NCBI GenBank assembly: GCA_027681045.1 | Contig: JAQDCK010000008.1 | Span: 18,363-66,101, forward strand | DNA length: 47,739 bases | Direction of reading: 5' to 3' | Source: Lactobacillaceae bacterium AF64-9pH9TA | GTDB lineage: Bacteria; Bacillota; Bacilli; Lactobacillales; Lactobacillaceae | Part shown: piece after piece, positions 24,674-35,237 of the stretch | Numbering within the stretch: position 1 is the stretch's first letter | How the letters are laid out: every line of letters starts with the position of its first letter | Program-made: the position numbers and the translations under genes | Notes under the pieces: generated by a model | Told to the model about the DNA's origin: nothing | What the model saw: the letters and a program-made list of their open reading frames with translations, nothing else | Databases searched by the model: none

Positions 24674-26671
24674 TTATCCCTCCCTTTGTCTGGTAAAGCG
24701 GCGGCGTAAATGCCACTCTATTTTTTCCAGCCGCTTCCTGGCATTCATGCCCAGAATGTCAAACGGCGTCATCCAGCGGTCATACTCTTTTGGAACTGCC
24801 TGGTTGTGCTGGTCATAGACCAGGTGGAGCCAGCCAGGCAGGCTGCTGTCAGCCGGCGTTGCCGTTGCGGCATAGCGGCCCTGGTCATCAATCTTGCGGA
24901 CGATGGTCAAGTCAAATTCCAGCGTCTGGTCCTGGGGACGGAAGTTGCGCTCTTTGATTAATTCATCACTTAAGAGCAGTTTTCCCGTCAATTTTTGTCC
25001 AGCAGAGAGGACTGGAGCATTTTTATCCCTTAACTGGAAAGACAGGCCAGTGTCTGAGATGTCGATAGTCTCCATCTCCCCTACTCCCTTGATCATACCG
25101 GCAATTATCCGCAGAAAGCGGGTCTGCTGGCGGAAAACCTGCCGGCCCATGGCAATAAAGACAGCAAAGGACAGGTTGATCCAGTGCATCAAGAGCCAGG
25201 AAGTGATAACAGCCCCGTAAAGAATTTCTGCCCCCCACTTGCCGTAATTGAACTTGATGATGGCATATGTGGTCAACAGCCACATGGCTAAATGTGGCAA
25301 AAGGTAGACCCGGTCCAGCCAGTTGCGCTGGTAACTTTTCTTGGTCACGTGGAAGCTGTGCTTTTTTATATGCAGAGTCTGCAGGATGACTGGCAGGAAC
25401 AGATAAGGGGCAAAAAAGGTTTCCTGCACTTCCCCCCAGCGCTCGTTCCTGATCCGGGAAGAAGATTCCCCTAAGACGATATGCAAAAGAGCATAACCCG
25501 GCGCCCACATCAGCATCAAAAGCCAGAAGTTGGTGTCGATCACTTGGATCTTCCAGACGGCAAAAAGGATTGGAGCAGCGATATAGATCAAACGTCTGAA
25601 GAAGGACCACCAATAAAAGTAGGTATTGGCCAAAATCGCCTTATGAGTCCAGGCAATTTTGGGATTAAGAAAGATATGGAGGTTGCGGCAAGACTGGATC
25701 ACGCCCCGGGCCCACCGGCTCCGCTGCTTGATAACCCCTTTTAAGTCCAGCGGCGTCGTACCGGCAGACTGGGGCTCGGTAGTTGAAAAGCTGGAGTAGC
25801 CGGCAATGTTGACCCGGGCACCTAATTCAAAGTCTTCCGTCAAAGTTTTAGTCGGAAAACCACCTACCTTGTCAACTGCCTGGCGGAGGAACAGGGCGTT
25901 AGACCCGGTGAAGATAGTGTAGCCATGCTGACCGTAAAGGACATTGACATCCCTTGAGAAAAAGTCCTGCTCATTAGCTACGATTCTTTCAGAGAAAAGA
26001 TTGTACTGGAAGATATCATTTTCATAAAAACTCTGCGGGGTTTGTACATAGCCAAGTGGCTGGGTGTGATCCGGGTTGTTTTGATAATCCAGCCAGTTCT
26101 GCTGGAAATATGGCACGGTCTCTTGCAAAAAGTTGGTATAAGGGATCATGTCGCTGTCAAAGTCAACAAATAAAGGAGAAGTCAACTGACTTAAGGCATG
26201 GTTCAAGTTGCCGGATTTAGCCTCATGATTGTTTTCCAGGCCAATATAGCCCACCCCGTACTGGTCAGCCAGGTCCTTGATTTCTGGCCGGTTGCCGTCA
26301 TCGCAGATGTAGATATGGAGCTTGTCTTTGGGGTAGTTCATGTAGGTCGCCCCATTGACCGTTTTTTCCAAAAGCTCCCGGTCTTCATTATGAGTGGCAA
26401 TCAGAACATCAACATCCGGTACCTGCCAAGTGTCCAGAACATGATGGAGGTCCATCTGCAAGTTTTTCTTGGGCGGTAGCATGCGGAAAATGATCGTGAT
26501 ATACGCCGTCAAGTTGGAGATAACTTCGCAGATCCAGAGAATGATGGCATACAAAAGGACCCAGAAGCTTTGCTCCCAGGGAATGGTCCAACCAAGCCGC
26601 CAAATCAGGTAGATGGCAGATAAGATGATAGCGAGACAGTACAGGAATTTTTTCCAACGGCTAATTGCCAT
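24674..26671 (-). CDS. BcsA-like family 2 glycosyltransferase with C-terminal PilZ domain
   Basis: 665 residues. Two N-terminal membrane helices precede the GT-A domain with DDGNRPE, the DxD motif in VDFDSDM, TEDFELG and the QxxRW motif in KQRSRWARG. Further membrane helices follow. The C-terminal PilZ domain retains both c-di-GMP contacts: RxxxR as RQQTR and DxSxxG as DISDTG. This is the architecture of bacterial cellulose synthase-type polymerases, which extrude a beta-glycan when c-di-GMP is bound. No bcsB-like partner is present. Start ATG 26671 has GAGGTGG upstream; a start at 26725 would lie inside gtrA. It overlaps the gtrA-like gene by 11 bp. Confidence 0.92.
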   Translation of the reverse strand: MAISRWKKFLYCLAIILSAIYLIWRLGWTIPWEQSFWVLLYAIILWICEVISNLTAYITIIFRMLPPKKNLQMDLHHVLDTWQVPDVDVLIATHNEDRELLEKTVNGATYMNYPKDKLHIYICDDGNRPEIKDLADQYGVGYIGLENNHEAKSGNLNHALSQLTSPLFVDFDSDMIPYTNFLQETVPYFQQNWLDYQNNPDHTQPLGYVQTPQSFYENDIFQYNLFSERIVANEQDFFSRDVNVLYGQHGYTIFTGSNALFLRQAVDKVGGFPTKTLTEDFELGARVNIAGYSSFSTTEPQSAGTTPLDLKGVIKQRSRWARGVIQSCRNLHIFLNPKIAWTHKAILANTYFYWWSFFRRLIYIAAPILFAVWKIQVIDTNFWLLMLMWAPGYALLHIVLGESSSRIRNERWGEVQETFFAPYLFLPVILQTLHIKKHSFHVTKKSYQRNWLDRVYLLPHLAMWLLTTYAIIKFNYGKWGAEILYGAVITSWLLMHWINLSFAVFIAMGRQVFRQQTRFLRIIAGMIKGVGEMETIDISDTGLSFQLRDKNAPVLSAGQKLTGKLLLSDELIKERNFRPQDQTLEFDLTIVRKIDDQGRYAATATPADSSLPGWLHLVYDQHNQAVPKEYDRWMTPFDILGMNARKRLEKIEWHLRRRFTRQREG

Positions 26672-27044
26672 TGAAGATCCACCTCTTTTGCACTTGATAA
26701 GAAAAGACAAACAAGACCAGGTCAACTAAAACTTTGATGACGGTCTCCAGATTGAGGCTGGCGGAAAAAAGCATCACCAGCATCCCGGTCAAAGCCGCGG
26801 CTAAGCCGGCTTGCACGATGGCCAGGCCAATATATTTAAGAACTGTGTGCTGGCCGGCCTTGGCAAAGACCAGGTGCCGGTTCAAAAGATAGTTGTAGCT
26901 GCCAGAGACTAGCCGGGCGGTCAAGACTGCCCAGAAGGCCTGGCGGTTGGCTGGGAAAAGAAAGCGGGCCAGGAAGACGAATGCCGCGAGGTCAATAACA
27001 GCTGAAACTACCTCTCTTACCCAAATTAATCCTAATGTTTGCAC
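26661..27044 (-). CDS. GtrA-like small membrane protein
   Basis: 127 residues with four hydrophobic segments, and the GtrA signature region RLVSGSYNYLLNRHLVFAK plus the terminal QKRWIFN. GtrA-family proteins are proposed to flip or help transfer polyprenyl-linked sugars for surface glycans. It probably starts at GTG 27044 behind TAGGAT. First gene of the operon with the PilZ glycosyltransferase, the polytopic membrane protein and the diguanylate cyclase. Confidence 0.88.
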   Translation of the reverse strand: MQTLGLIWVREVVSAVIDLAAFVFLARFLFPANRQAFWAVLTARLVSGSYNYLLNRHLVFAKAGQHTVLKYIGLAIVQAGLAAALTGMLVMLFSASLNLETVIKVLVDLVLFVFSYQVQKRWIFNGN

Positions 27045-27305
27045 TTTATCCTATCAGTAAATAGCTTTACAACTCATAAGCTTACGACTAATCTTATTAC
27101 CTATACAAATGGTTTTTTTACGATAAAGGTATTATTTTATAATTATCAGAATCTTTTGCTCAATCAGCTGGAAGCTTCTTATCAATAGTGATTTTATTAG
27201 GGATAATCGAGGGTCGAAATATCATAAGCCGCCTAAAGGTCATCAGTTAGTGACAATATTATTTTGCTGACTTAAAAGGAAATTAATCGTTTTTCTGCAA
27301 GTAAA
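27045..27305. other. Intergenic stretch with the promoter side of the polysaccharide operon
   Basis: An AT-rich 260-bp stretch between the gtrA-like gene and the YbjQ terminator. It must hold the operon promoter. Several TATAAT-like words are present and I cannot choose one reliably. No gene is seen. Confidence 0.5.
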
Positions 27306-27335
27306 AAAAGCAGCTTCACGATGGAAACTGCTTTT
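27306..27335 (-). terminator. Terminator of the ybjQ-like gene
   Basis: AAAAGCAG (27306-27313) pairs with CTGCTTTT (27328-27335). On the minus strand it runs into seven T residues, 19 bp past the stop codon. Confidence 0.8.
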
Positions 27336-27353
27336 AGCTAATCTATCCTTTTA

Positions 27354-27680
27354 CTAGTCGACGAACTTAACGGCCGTCCCGTAAGCAACGACTGATTGCA
27401 TGTCGCCAGCGATTGAACCTGAGTCAAAGCGCATCATAACTACGGCGTCCGCACCAAGCTTGCCTGCTTCTTCACGTAAACGGTCCAGGGCAACTTCTCT
27501 TGAAGTCGTCAGCATCTTGGTATAAGCCTTGATTTCCCCGCCAATCATGCTCTTAAGGCCAGCCCCAAAGTCAGATGCGAAGTTCTTTGACTGGGTGGTT
27601 ACGCCAAAAACTTCACCGATTGCTTCATACTTGCGGCCTGGGATATTTTCCGTTGTCACTACCAACACTTTGTTTTCCAT
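27354..27680 (-). CDS. YbjQ family (UPF0145) protein
   Basis: 108 residues, full length for the family. The core motifs are [19 protein letters not shown] at the start and then [17 protein letters not shown]. YbjQ proteins form pentameric rings; a heavy-metal role has been proposed but the function is not settled. Start ATG 27680 follows GAGGT. Monocistronic. Confidence 0.9.
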   Translation of the reverse strand: MENKVLVVTTENIPGRKYEAIGEVFGVTTQSKNFASDFGAGLKSMIGGEIKAYTKMLTTSREVALDRLREEAGKLGADAVVMMRFDSGSIAGDMQSVVAYGTAVKFVD

Positions 27681-27889
27681 TTTATTTACCTCGTTTTCTT
27701 TAAACGTTTCCTAGATTGTAGCACAAGGGAAAAATTTGGCAAGAACTTTTCCATATTTGTTATAACAGTATAAAGCAATGAAAAAGCCGCCAACTGGCGT
27801 TTTTTTACTAATGTATTGCTAATTAAGCGTTGGCATTTCCTTTGCTTCCTCTTGTAAGTCTTGGGGTCGAAGCGCTTCATGAATGGGTA

Positions 27890-28093
27890 CCGAGTTGGAC
27901 ATGGTTGTTGTACGCGGATGTCTGGCGTAAAGCCGATAGCGTGCAGAATGTAAGCGACAATGTTCGTAGCCATTGGGACGCCGATGAATGGTACAAACAA
28001 GTTAACGTTGTAAACAACTGGCAGACCGAACAGGAATGGTTCGTTGATGTTGAACAAGGCTGGAACTGCTTCAACCTTACCGATTTCCCGGAG
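27890..28093 (-). pseudogene. Relic of a PTS EIIC permease (cellobiose/lactose type)
   Basis: A minus-strand frame without start or proper end encodes LREIGKVEAVPALFNINEPF, then FGLPVVYNVNLFVPFIG and a membrane helix. This is the NINEP active-region motif of the lichenan/cellobiose/lactose PTS IIC family. A TAG at 28096-28094 precedes it and the following residues no longer match. About 65 of some 430 residues remain. It lies beside the GH1 phospho-glycosidase gene, which normally works with such a permease. Confidence 0.8.
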
Positions 28094-28269
28094 CTAGGTT
28101 GACCTTGCCCGGGCAGCCATCCACTAGGCGATCAAGTGTATACTGTTTTCAGCTGAAAGTAAGCAGCTTTCATTACATTTTTCTTCTGGCTTATGGCTAA
28201 AAAAGGGCGAAAATCCGCGAAATACCTATTTTTTGTCCAGGAAAAATACCATAATATCCCCTTTCTCTC

Positions 28270-28298
28270 TTGCATTAAGTATGGATACAAACTATAAT
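28270..28298 (+). promoter_or_regulatory. Promoter of the GH1 gene
   Basis: TTGCAT (28270-28275), 17 bp spacing, TATAAT (28293-28298). It lies 105 bp before the start codon. Confidence 0.75.
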
Positions 28299-28304
28299 CA
28301 AAGC

Positions 28305-28318
28305 CGAAAGCGGTTACT
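28305..28318 (+). promoter_or_regulatory. Candidate cre site (CcpA operator)
   Basis: CGAAAGCGGTTACT matches the cre consensus TGWNANCGNTNWCA except at the two outer bases. It covers the expected transcription start just downstream of the -10 box, where CcpA binding represses. Confidence 0.6.
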
Positions 28319-28366
28319 TAATAAAATGAAAATGAATGTAAGTAAACACTTGGATAATGAAAATAA

Positions 28367-29848
<1,482 letters not shown>

Positions 29849-29893
29849 ACTGCTTTAATTCTTATTGCCACTTAATCCCTGGACAAAAACGCG

Positions 29894-29933
29894 AAAAGCG
29901 ACCAAGATCTGCTATGATCTTGATCGCTTTTTT
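29894..29933. terminator. Bidirectional terminator between GH1 and sigma factor genes
   Basis: AAAAGCGACCAAGATC pairs with GATCTTGATCGCTTTT around a 6-nt loop, with T or A runs on both sides. It ends both the GH1 transcript and the long dnaG-rpoD transcript coming from the right. Confidence 0.9.
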
Positions 29934-29942
29934 GTGCTTAGT

Positions 29943-31079
29943 CTATTCTGCTGAGAAGTAGTCCTGGAGCAGGTCTGAGTGATGCTTCAGCTTCTTGACG
30001 GCCTTGGCTTCAATCTGCCGGACCCGTTCCCGGGTAACGCCCAGGCTGCGGCCAACTTCTTCCAAGGTATGCGGTTCATCATTTTCTAAGCCGAAGCGCA
30101 ATTTCAAAACCTTGGCTTCCCGGTCAGTCAAAAATTCGCCCATCATGCCGGACAGTTGATCCTTCAGCATTTCAAAAGCAGTGTATTCTTCCGGGTTGAT
30201 TGCCTTGTTGTCTTCCAGAAGGTCTCCTAATTGCGAGTCCCCTTCTTCGCCAACCGGCTTGTCCAAAGAGTCCGTTTCCTGGTTCTTTGCTACCGTGATA
30301 ATTTCCTGTACCTTCTGCAAAGGTTCATTCATTTCCGCGGCCAGCTCTTCCGGCTTGGCATCCCGGTCCAGGTCCTGCTGCAGAGTCCGCTGGATCCGGT
30401 TCATCTTGTTGATGCTTTCCACCACGTGAACCGGGATTCTGATCATCCGGTCCTGGTCAGCCAGGGCCCGGGTAATGGCCTGCCGGATCCACCAGGTAGC
30501 ATAAGTTGAAAACTTAAAGCCCTTGGAGTAGTCGAACTTGTCAACTGCCTTCATCAAGCCGATATTGCCTTCCTGGATCAAGTCCAAGATCCCCATCTTC
30601 CCATTGTGCTTGGCATAGCGCTTGGCAATGGAGACCACTAGCCGGAGGTTAGCGGCAGCTAATTCATCTTTAGCTGACTCATCGCCGTTTTCAATCCGCT
30701 TGGCGACTTCTACTTCTTCGTCCCGGCTCAAAAGCGGGACCTTGCCGATTTCCTTCAAATACATCCGGACCGAGTCGTAAACCCGGTCATTGTCGCTGGA
30801 AGCGACCAGTTCTTTTTGTTCTTTCTTTTCAGCTTCTTCTTCAGCCTTGAGGGCCAGAGCAGACGGTTCACCCTGGTCGTCAACGATACTAATCCCATTG
30901 TCCGCAAATTCTTCTACCAGCTTGGCAGTTTCGGCATCATTCAGACCATACGGCACCAAGAGCCGGGCCTTTAGGTCCTTTTCGCTGATCCGCTTGGTCT
31001 TCTTTAAACCGGTAATCACCATTTTAACTGCTTTTTCCAGTGGAAAATCATTTACGTTAGAAGCATTTTCTTTTGCCAT
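29943..31079 (-). CDS. RpoD-like sigma-70 factor, divergent third copy
   Basis: 378 residues with all sigma regions. Region 1.2-2.1 is [13 protein letters not shown], region 2.4 is [20 protein letters not shown] and region 4.2 is LGVTRERVRQIEAKAVKKLK. Compared with the two copies upstream it is divergent. The core-binding loop reads RYAKHNGKMGIL where the others have RYVGRGMxFL, the -10 region has DRMIRIPVHVVES, and the C-terminus after the recognition helix is KHHSDLLQDYF in place of RHPSRS. It looks like a group 2 sigma factor with altered preference. Start ATG 31079 has only a poor AGGGCGG site. It lies 35 bp after copy 2 and is the last gene of the operon. Confidence 0.9.
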   Translation of the reverse strand: MAKENASNVNDFPLEKAVKMVITGLKKTKRISEKDLKARLLVPYGLNDAETAKLVEEFADNGISIVDDQGEPSALALKAEEEAEKKEQKELVASSDNDRVYDSVRMYLKEIGKVPLLSRDEEVEVAKRIENGDESAKDELAAANLRLVVSIAKRYAKHNGKMGILDLIQEGNIGLMKAVDKFDYSKGFKFSTYATWWIRQAITRALADQDRMIRIPVHVVESINKMNRIQRTLQQDLDRDAKPEELAAEMNEPLQKVQEIITVAKNQETDSLDKPVGEEGDSQLGDLLEDNKAINPEEYTAFEMLKDQLSGMMGEFLTDREAKVLKLRFGLENDEPHTLEEVGRSLGVTRERVRQIEAKAVKKLKHHSDLLQDYFSAE

Positions 31080-31114
31080 TCAATCCGCCCTGTTCTTATT
31101 CTGCTAAAAATTTA

Positions 31115-32236
31115 CTACTCTAAAAAGTCACGCAACTGGTTGCTCCGGCTAGGGTGCCGCAGCTTGCGCAAGGCCTTGGCCTCGATCTGCCGGATCCGCT
31201 CCCGGGTCACGCCAAAAACCCGGCCGACTTCTTCCAAAGTCCGGGGATTTCCGTCATCCAGACCAAAACGCAGACGCAATACATTCTCCTCCCTGTCAGT
31301 CAAAGTGTCAAGCACTTCCGCCAACTGGTCTTTCAGCATTTCACTGGCCGCGTGCTGTTCCGGGCTGGTCGCATCCTTGTCTTCGATAAAGTCGCCTAAG
31401 TGGGAGTCATCCTCTTCCCCAATCGGTGTCTCCAAGGAAACTGGCTCCTGAGCCACCTTGAGGATCTCCCGGACCTTCTTGACCGGCAAGTCCATTTCCG
31501 CGGCAATTTCTTCTGGCTCCGGGTCTCTGCCCAAATCCTGGAGAAGCTGCCGCTGGATCCGGATCAGCTTGTTAATGGTTTCCACCATATGAACCGGAAT
31601 TCTGATCGTCCGGGCCTGGTCGGCAATTGCCCGGGTGATTGCTTGCCGGATCCACCAGGTCGCGTAAGTAGAAAACTTGAAGCCCAGCCGGTAGTCAAAC
31701 TTGTCGACCGCCTTCATCAGGCCCATGTTCCCTTCCTGGATCAGGTCCAAAAAGCTCATCCCCCGGCCAACATAGCGCTTGGCAATGGAAACCACCAGAC
31801 GCAGGTTGGCATTGGTCAGTTCATCCTTGGCCTCCTGGTCGCCGGATTCAATCCGCTTGGCCAACTGAACTTCTTCATCCCCGCTGAGCAGGCTGACCCG
31901 GCCGATCCGCTTCAAATACTGGCGAACCGGGTCATTCATCCGGCTGCCTGGGGCTGACAGGTGTTCCAGCTCTGCCTTTTCCACGTTTTTCTGCTTGGCC
32001 AGGGCCAATTTGGACGGTTCGCCCTTGTCATCGACAATGCTGATCCCGTTGTCTTCAAATTCCTGCACCAGCTGATCGACCGCCTGGCCTTCAATTTGGT
32101 AAGGCTTCAGCAAGCGGTCGGTAAATTCCTTTTCAGAAATTTGCTTGCTCTTCTTGACATCCTTAACAACTAACTTAACGGCTTCAGCCAGGGATACCTG
32201 GCCTGCCTTTCCTGTCTGCTTAGCTTTGTCTGTCAT
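31115..32236 (-). CDS. rpoD: RpoD-like sigma-70 factor, second copy
   Basis: 373 residues, complete. Region 2.4 [18 protein letters not shown] with [13 protein letters not shown] and region 4.2 [20 protein letters not shown] are the canonical housekeeping sequences. The N-terminal region 1.1 and region 1.2 ([14 protein letters not shown]) differ at several places from copy 1 at 32278. The middle and C-terminal parts are nearly identical to that copy, which points to recent tandem duplication or gene conversion. Start ATG 32236 follows GAAGG. It lies 41 bp after the first copy and 35 bp before the third. Confidence 0.92.
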   Translation of the reverse strand: MTDKAKQTGKAGQVSLAEAVKLVVKDVKKSKQISEKEFTDRLLKPYQIEGQAVDQLVQEFEDNGISIVDDKGEPSKLALAKQKNVEKAELEHLSAPGSRMNDPVRQYLKRIGRVSLLSGDEEVQLAKRIESGDQEAKDELTNANLRLVVSIAKRYVGRGMSFLDLIQEGNMGLMKAVDKFDYRLGFKFSTYATWWIRQAITRAIADQARTIRIPVHMVETINKLIRIQRQLLQDLGRDPEPEEIAAEMDLPVKKVREILKVAQEPVSLETPIGEEDDSHLGDFIEDKDATSPEQHAASEMLKDQLAEVLDTLTDREENVLRLRFGLDDGNPRTLEEVGRVFGVTRERIRQIEAKALRKLRHPSRSNQLRDFLE

Positions 32237-32277
32237 TTAATTGCCTTCACTCTATCACAGCAGCGTCACGCTGCACA

Positions 32278-33396
32278 TTAATCTAAGAAATCCCGCAACT
32301 GGCTGCTCCGGCTCGGGTGGCGGAGCTTTCTGAGGGCCTTGGCCTCAATTTGCCGGATCCGTTCTCGGGTCACTTCAAAATGCTGCCCAACTTCTTCCAA
32401 AGTCCTGGTCTTGCCATCATCTAAGCCAAAACGCAAACGGAGGACTTCTTCTTCCCGGTCGCTCAAGGTATCCAAAACCTCAGCCAGCTGCTCTTTCAGC
32501 ATCTCATTAGCCGCGTGCTGTTCGGGACTCATCGCATCCTTGTCTTCGATAAAGTCGCCCAAGTGAGAATCGTCTTCTTCTCCAATTGGGGTCTCCAAAG
32601 AAACCGGCTCTTGGGAAATCTTCAAGATCTCCCTAACCTTCTTGACCGGCAAGTCCATTTCCGCCGCGATTTCTTCCGGTTCCGGGTCTCTGCCTAAATC
32701 CTGGAGGAACTGGCGTTGAATCCGGATCAGCTTGTTAATGGTTTCCACCATATGGACCGGAATTCTGATCGTCCGGGCTTGGTCGGCAATTGCCCGGGTG
32801 ATGGCCTGCCTGATCCACCAGGTCGCGTAAGTGGAGAACTTGTAGCCCAGCCGGTAGTCAAACTTGTCGACCGCCTTCATAAGGCCCATGTTCCCTTCCT
32901 GGATCAAGTCCAAAAAGTTCATTCCCCGGCCGACATAGCGCTTGGCAATCGAGACAACCAAACGCAAGTTGGCTTCAGCCAGTTCCTGCTTGGCCTCTTC
33001 ATCGCCGGCCTCAATCCGCTTGGCCAGGGCGACTTCTTCCTCACTGGTCAAAAGGTTGACCCGGCCGATTTCCTTTAAGTACATTCTGACCGGGTCATTT
33101 ATCCTCATCTCGGTCGGGGCGGTCATATTGTTCAGTTCCGCCTTTTCAACATTTTTCTGCTTGGTCAAAGCCAACTTGGAGGGCTTGCCCTCCTCATCAA
33201 CAATGCTGATCCCGTTGTCTTCAAATTCCTGGACCAGCTGGTCGACGGCCTTGCCTTCCAGCTTATAAGGCTTGATCAAGCGCTCGGTGAAAGCAGTTTC
33301 AGTGATTTGGTGGCTGGCCTTTACTCCTTCAACAACCAGTTTCACCGCCTTTTCCAGGGACATCTCATTAGCCTTGGCTTGCTTTTCTTCCGTCAC
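32278..33396 (-). CDS. rpoD: RNA polymerase primary sigma factor, dnaG-proximal copy
   Basis: 372 residues and the one in the conserved dnaG-rpoD position, so probably the ancestral housekeeping factor. It shows [13 protein letters not shown] (1.2), [17 protein letters not shown] (2.1-2.2), the [18 protein letters not shown] region and [19 protein letters not shown] (4.2). One oddity is the turn of the region 4.2 helix-turn-helix, which reads [11 protein letters not shown] where copy 2 has the usual [11 protein letters not shown]. The start is a GTG at 33396 with AGGAGG six bases upstream, inside the end of dnaG. The 29-bp overlap implies translational coupling. Confidence 0.93.
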   Translation of the reverse strand: MTEEKQAKANEMSLEKAVKLVVEGVKASHQITETAFTERLIKPYKLEGKAVDQLVQEFEDNGISIVDEEGKPSKLALTKQKNVEKAELNNMTAPTEMRINDPVRMYLKEIGRVNLLTSEEEVALAKRIEAGDEEAKQELAEANLRLVVSIAKRYVGRGMNFLDLIQEGNMGLMKAVDKFDYRLGYKFSTYATWWIRQAITRAIADQARTIRIPVHMVETINKLIRIQRQFLQDLGRDPEPEEIAAEMDLPVKKVREILKISQEPVSLETPIGEEDDSHLGDFIEDKDAMSPEQHAANEMLKEQLAEVLDTLSDREEEVLRLRFGLDDGKTRTLEEVGQHFEVTRERIRQIEAKALRKLRHPSRSSQLRDFLD

Positions 33397-35206
33397 TAAC
33401 TGCCTCCTCTTCCTGCAGCTTCAGTTGCCTTAGCTGCAAAATTGCCTGTGTTTCCAGCAAAATTGCCGTTTGGTCGTTTCGCCGACGCGCGTCTGCAATC
33501 GCCTGCATGTGGCGGTCGATCTCATCATCTATCTTGCACAGGTTGAGTACCCGAACCTGCGCCTCGAGCTCTTCCAGGGTGATTTCACCAGGCAGCTCGG
33601 TCATATCAGTACTAACAATTATACTCTGAAGTTCTTCTGGAATAAAATCCAAAAAGCCACTCATTGAAACATTTTCATGAGTTTCAATGTAATTGAGCCA
33701 TAGTTTGGCCAGACGCTCGTATTCCGGTTTTGGAAAAACAAAACCGTTGACAATCAAGTAGTCCCGGGCCTCATCAGAATAGATGTAGGCATAAAGCAGG
33801 CGCTGCTGGGCTTTAAGGGCCCGGGTGACCGGCTGCGGATCCGCGGCTGGCGCCAAGGGGACTGGTTCTGGCAAGACTTCGCTATTGGTATGCTGGTCAA
33901 CCCGGCGCTGCTTGCGGCGGGCCCTGGACAGGTTGACCTTCAAGGCATCTAGGGAGACCCCGGTTTCTTTAGCTAAGCGGCTGACATAGAGGTCTTGTTC
34001 AACCGGATTGGGCAAGGCAGCGATTTCCGCTATTGCCTCGCTTAAATAAGCCACCTGCTCGCGCTCGTTGTTTAAGTTGTACTTCTTCTTCAAGCGCTGC
34101 AGGAAAAAGTCAGTGGTTGAGATGGCCCCTCTGATCGCGGCCTGGTAGCTGTCTGCCCCGTATCGCTTGACATATTCGTCCGGGTCCAGCTTGTCAGGTA
34201 GGATCACGATCCCAAGGTCAAAGTTGCCGGCCTGCTTGAAGAGGCCCACCGCCCGTTCAGTTGCGTGCTGACCTGGATCATCGCCGTCATAGTTGATGAC
34301 GACTTGCTTGGTGATCCGGCGGATCATATAGACCTGCTGCTGGGTCAAACTGGTCCCCATGGAGGCAATCCCGGTCTTGACCCCGGCCTTATAGGCCGAA
34401 ATCACATCCATATGTCCTTCAAACAAGACCAGGTGTCCCTCTTTTCTGGCATGCTTCTTGGCTTCTGAAAAGTGGAAGAGCAGGTCGGACTTGTTGAAGA
34501 TGCTGGTTTCCGGACTGTTCAAGTACTTGGGTTCTTCCGGGTCATCGCTGATTCTCCGGCCGGAAAAGGCTACCGGGTGGCCGCTTTCATCACTCATCGG
34601 GAACATCAAACGGTCTCTGAAGCGGTCAAAGAGGCGGCCGTCCTGGCTCTTGACAAACAAGCCGCTTTCCGCCAGCTGATCATCCGTATAGTCTTCACCT
34701 CGCAAATAGGTCAAGAGCAAGTCGGACTTGCCTGGGGCATAGCCGATCTTAAAGTGCTTGATCAGATCATCGTCCAGACCTCTTTTTCTGGCATATTCCA
34801 GGCCCCGTTCCCCGATCTTGGTGGTCATCAGAACCTGCTGGTAAAAGTCCGCCGCATCCTTATGCATCTGCATCAAAGGGTTCAGCTTGACCGGCTGCTC
34901 CTGGTATTCCTGGGGCATGGGAATATTGGCGAATTCTGCCACTCTTTCAACGCTTTCTGGAAAAGTAACTTCTTCCTTTTCCATAATGAACTTGTAGACA
35001 TTGCCGCCTTTATGGCAGCCAAAGCAATAGAAGAACTGCTTGTCCGGGTTGACGCTGAAAGAGGGGGTCTTTTCTTGATGAAAAGGGCAAAGACCAACAT
35101 AGTCTTTGCCTCTCTTCTCCAGTGATACATACTGGCTGATCACGTCAACGATATTTACGCTTTCCCGAACTTCATTGATAAAATCTTCCGAAATTCTTCC
35201 AGCCAA
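33368..35206 (-). CDS. dnaG: DNA primase DnaG
   Basis: 612 residues. The N-terminal CHCC zinc finger ([11 protein letters not shown] to CFGCHKGGN, about 40-65) is followed by the RNA-polymerase core domain with the TOPRIM motifs FEGHMDV and YDGDDPGQ. A helical C-terminal helicase-binding domain completes it. It synthesises RNA primers for lagging-strand replication with DnaB-type helicase. It lies 31 bp after glyS and overlaps rpoD, the classic macromolecular-synthesis arrangement. Confidence 0.96.
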   Translation of the reverse strand: MAGRISEDFINEVRESVNIVDVISQYVSLEKRGKDYVGLCPFHQEKTPSFSVNPDKQFFYCFGCHKGGNVYKFIMEKEEVTFPESVERVAEFANIPMPQEYQEQPVKLNPLMQMHKDAADFYQQVLMTTKIGERGLEYARKRGLDDDLIKHFKIGYAPGKSDLLLTYLRGEDYTDDQLAESGLFVKSQDGRLFDRFRDRLMFPMSDESGHPVAFSGRRISDDPEEPKYLNSPETSIFNKSDLLFHFSEAKKHARKEGHLVLFEGHMDVISAYKAGVKTGIASMGTSLTQQQVYMIRRITKQVVINYDGDDPGQHATERAVGLFKQAGNFDLGIVILPDKLDPDEYVKRYGADSYQAAIRGAISTTDFFLQRLKKKYNLNNEREQVAYLSEAIAEIAALPNPVEQDLYVSRLAKETGVSLDALKVNLSRARRKQRRVDQHTNSEVLPEPVPLAPAADPQPVTRALKAQQRLLYAYIYSDEARDYLIVNGFVFPKPEYERLAKLWLNYIETHENVSMSGFLDFIPEELQSIIVSTDMTELPGEITLEELEAQVRVLNLCKIDDEIDRHMQAIADARRRNDQTAILLETQAILQLRQLKLQEEEAVSDGRKASQG

Positions 35207-35237
35207 TTTGCCTCACCCTTTATTAAAAATTTGCTTC

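Noticed and set aside
25023..25613. 196-codon open frame within the PilZ glycosyltransferase
   Set aside because: Out-of-frame shadow of a well-supported gene with conserved catalytic motifs in the main frame.
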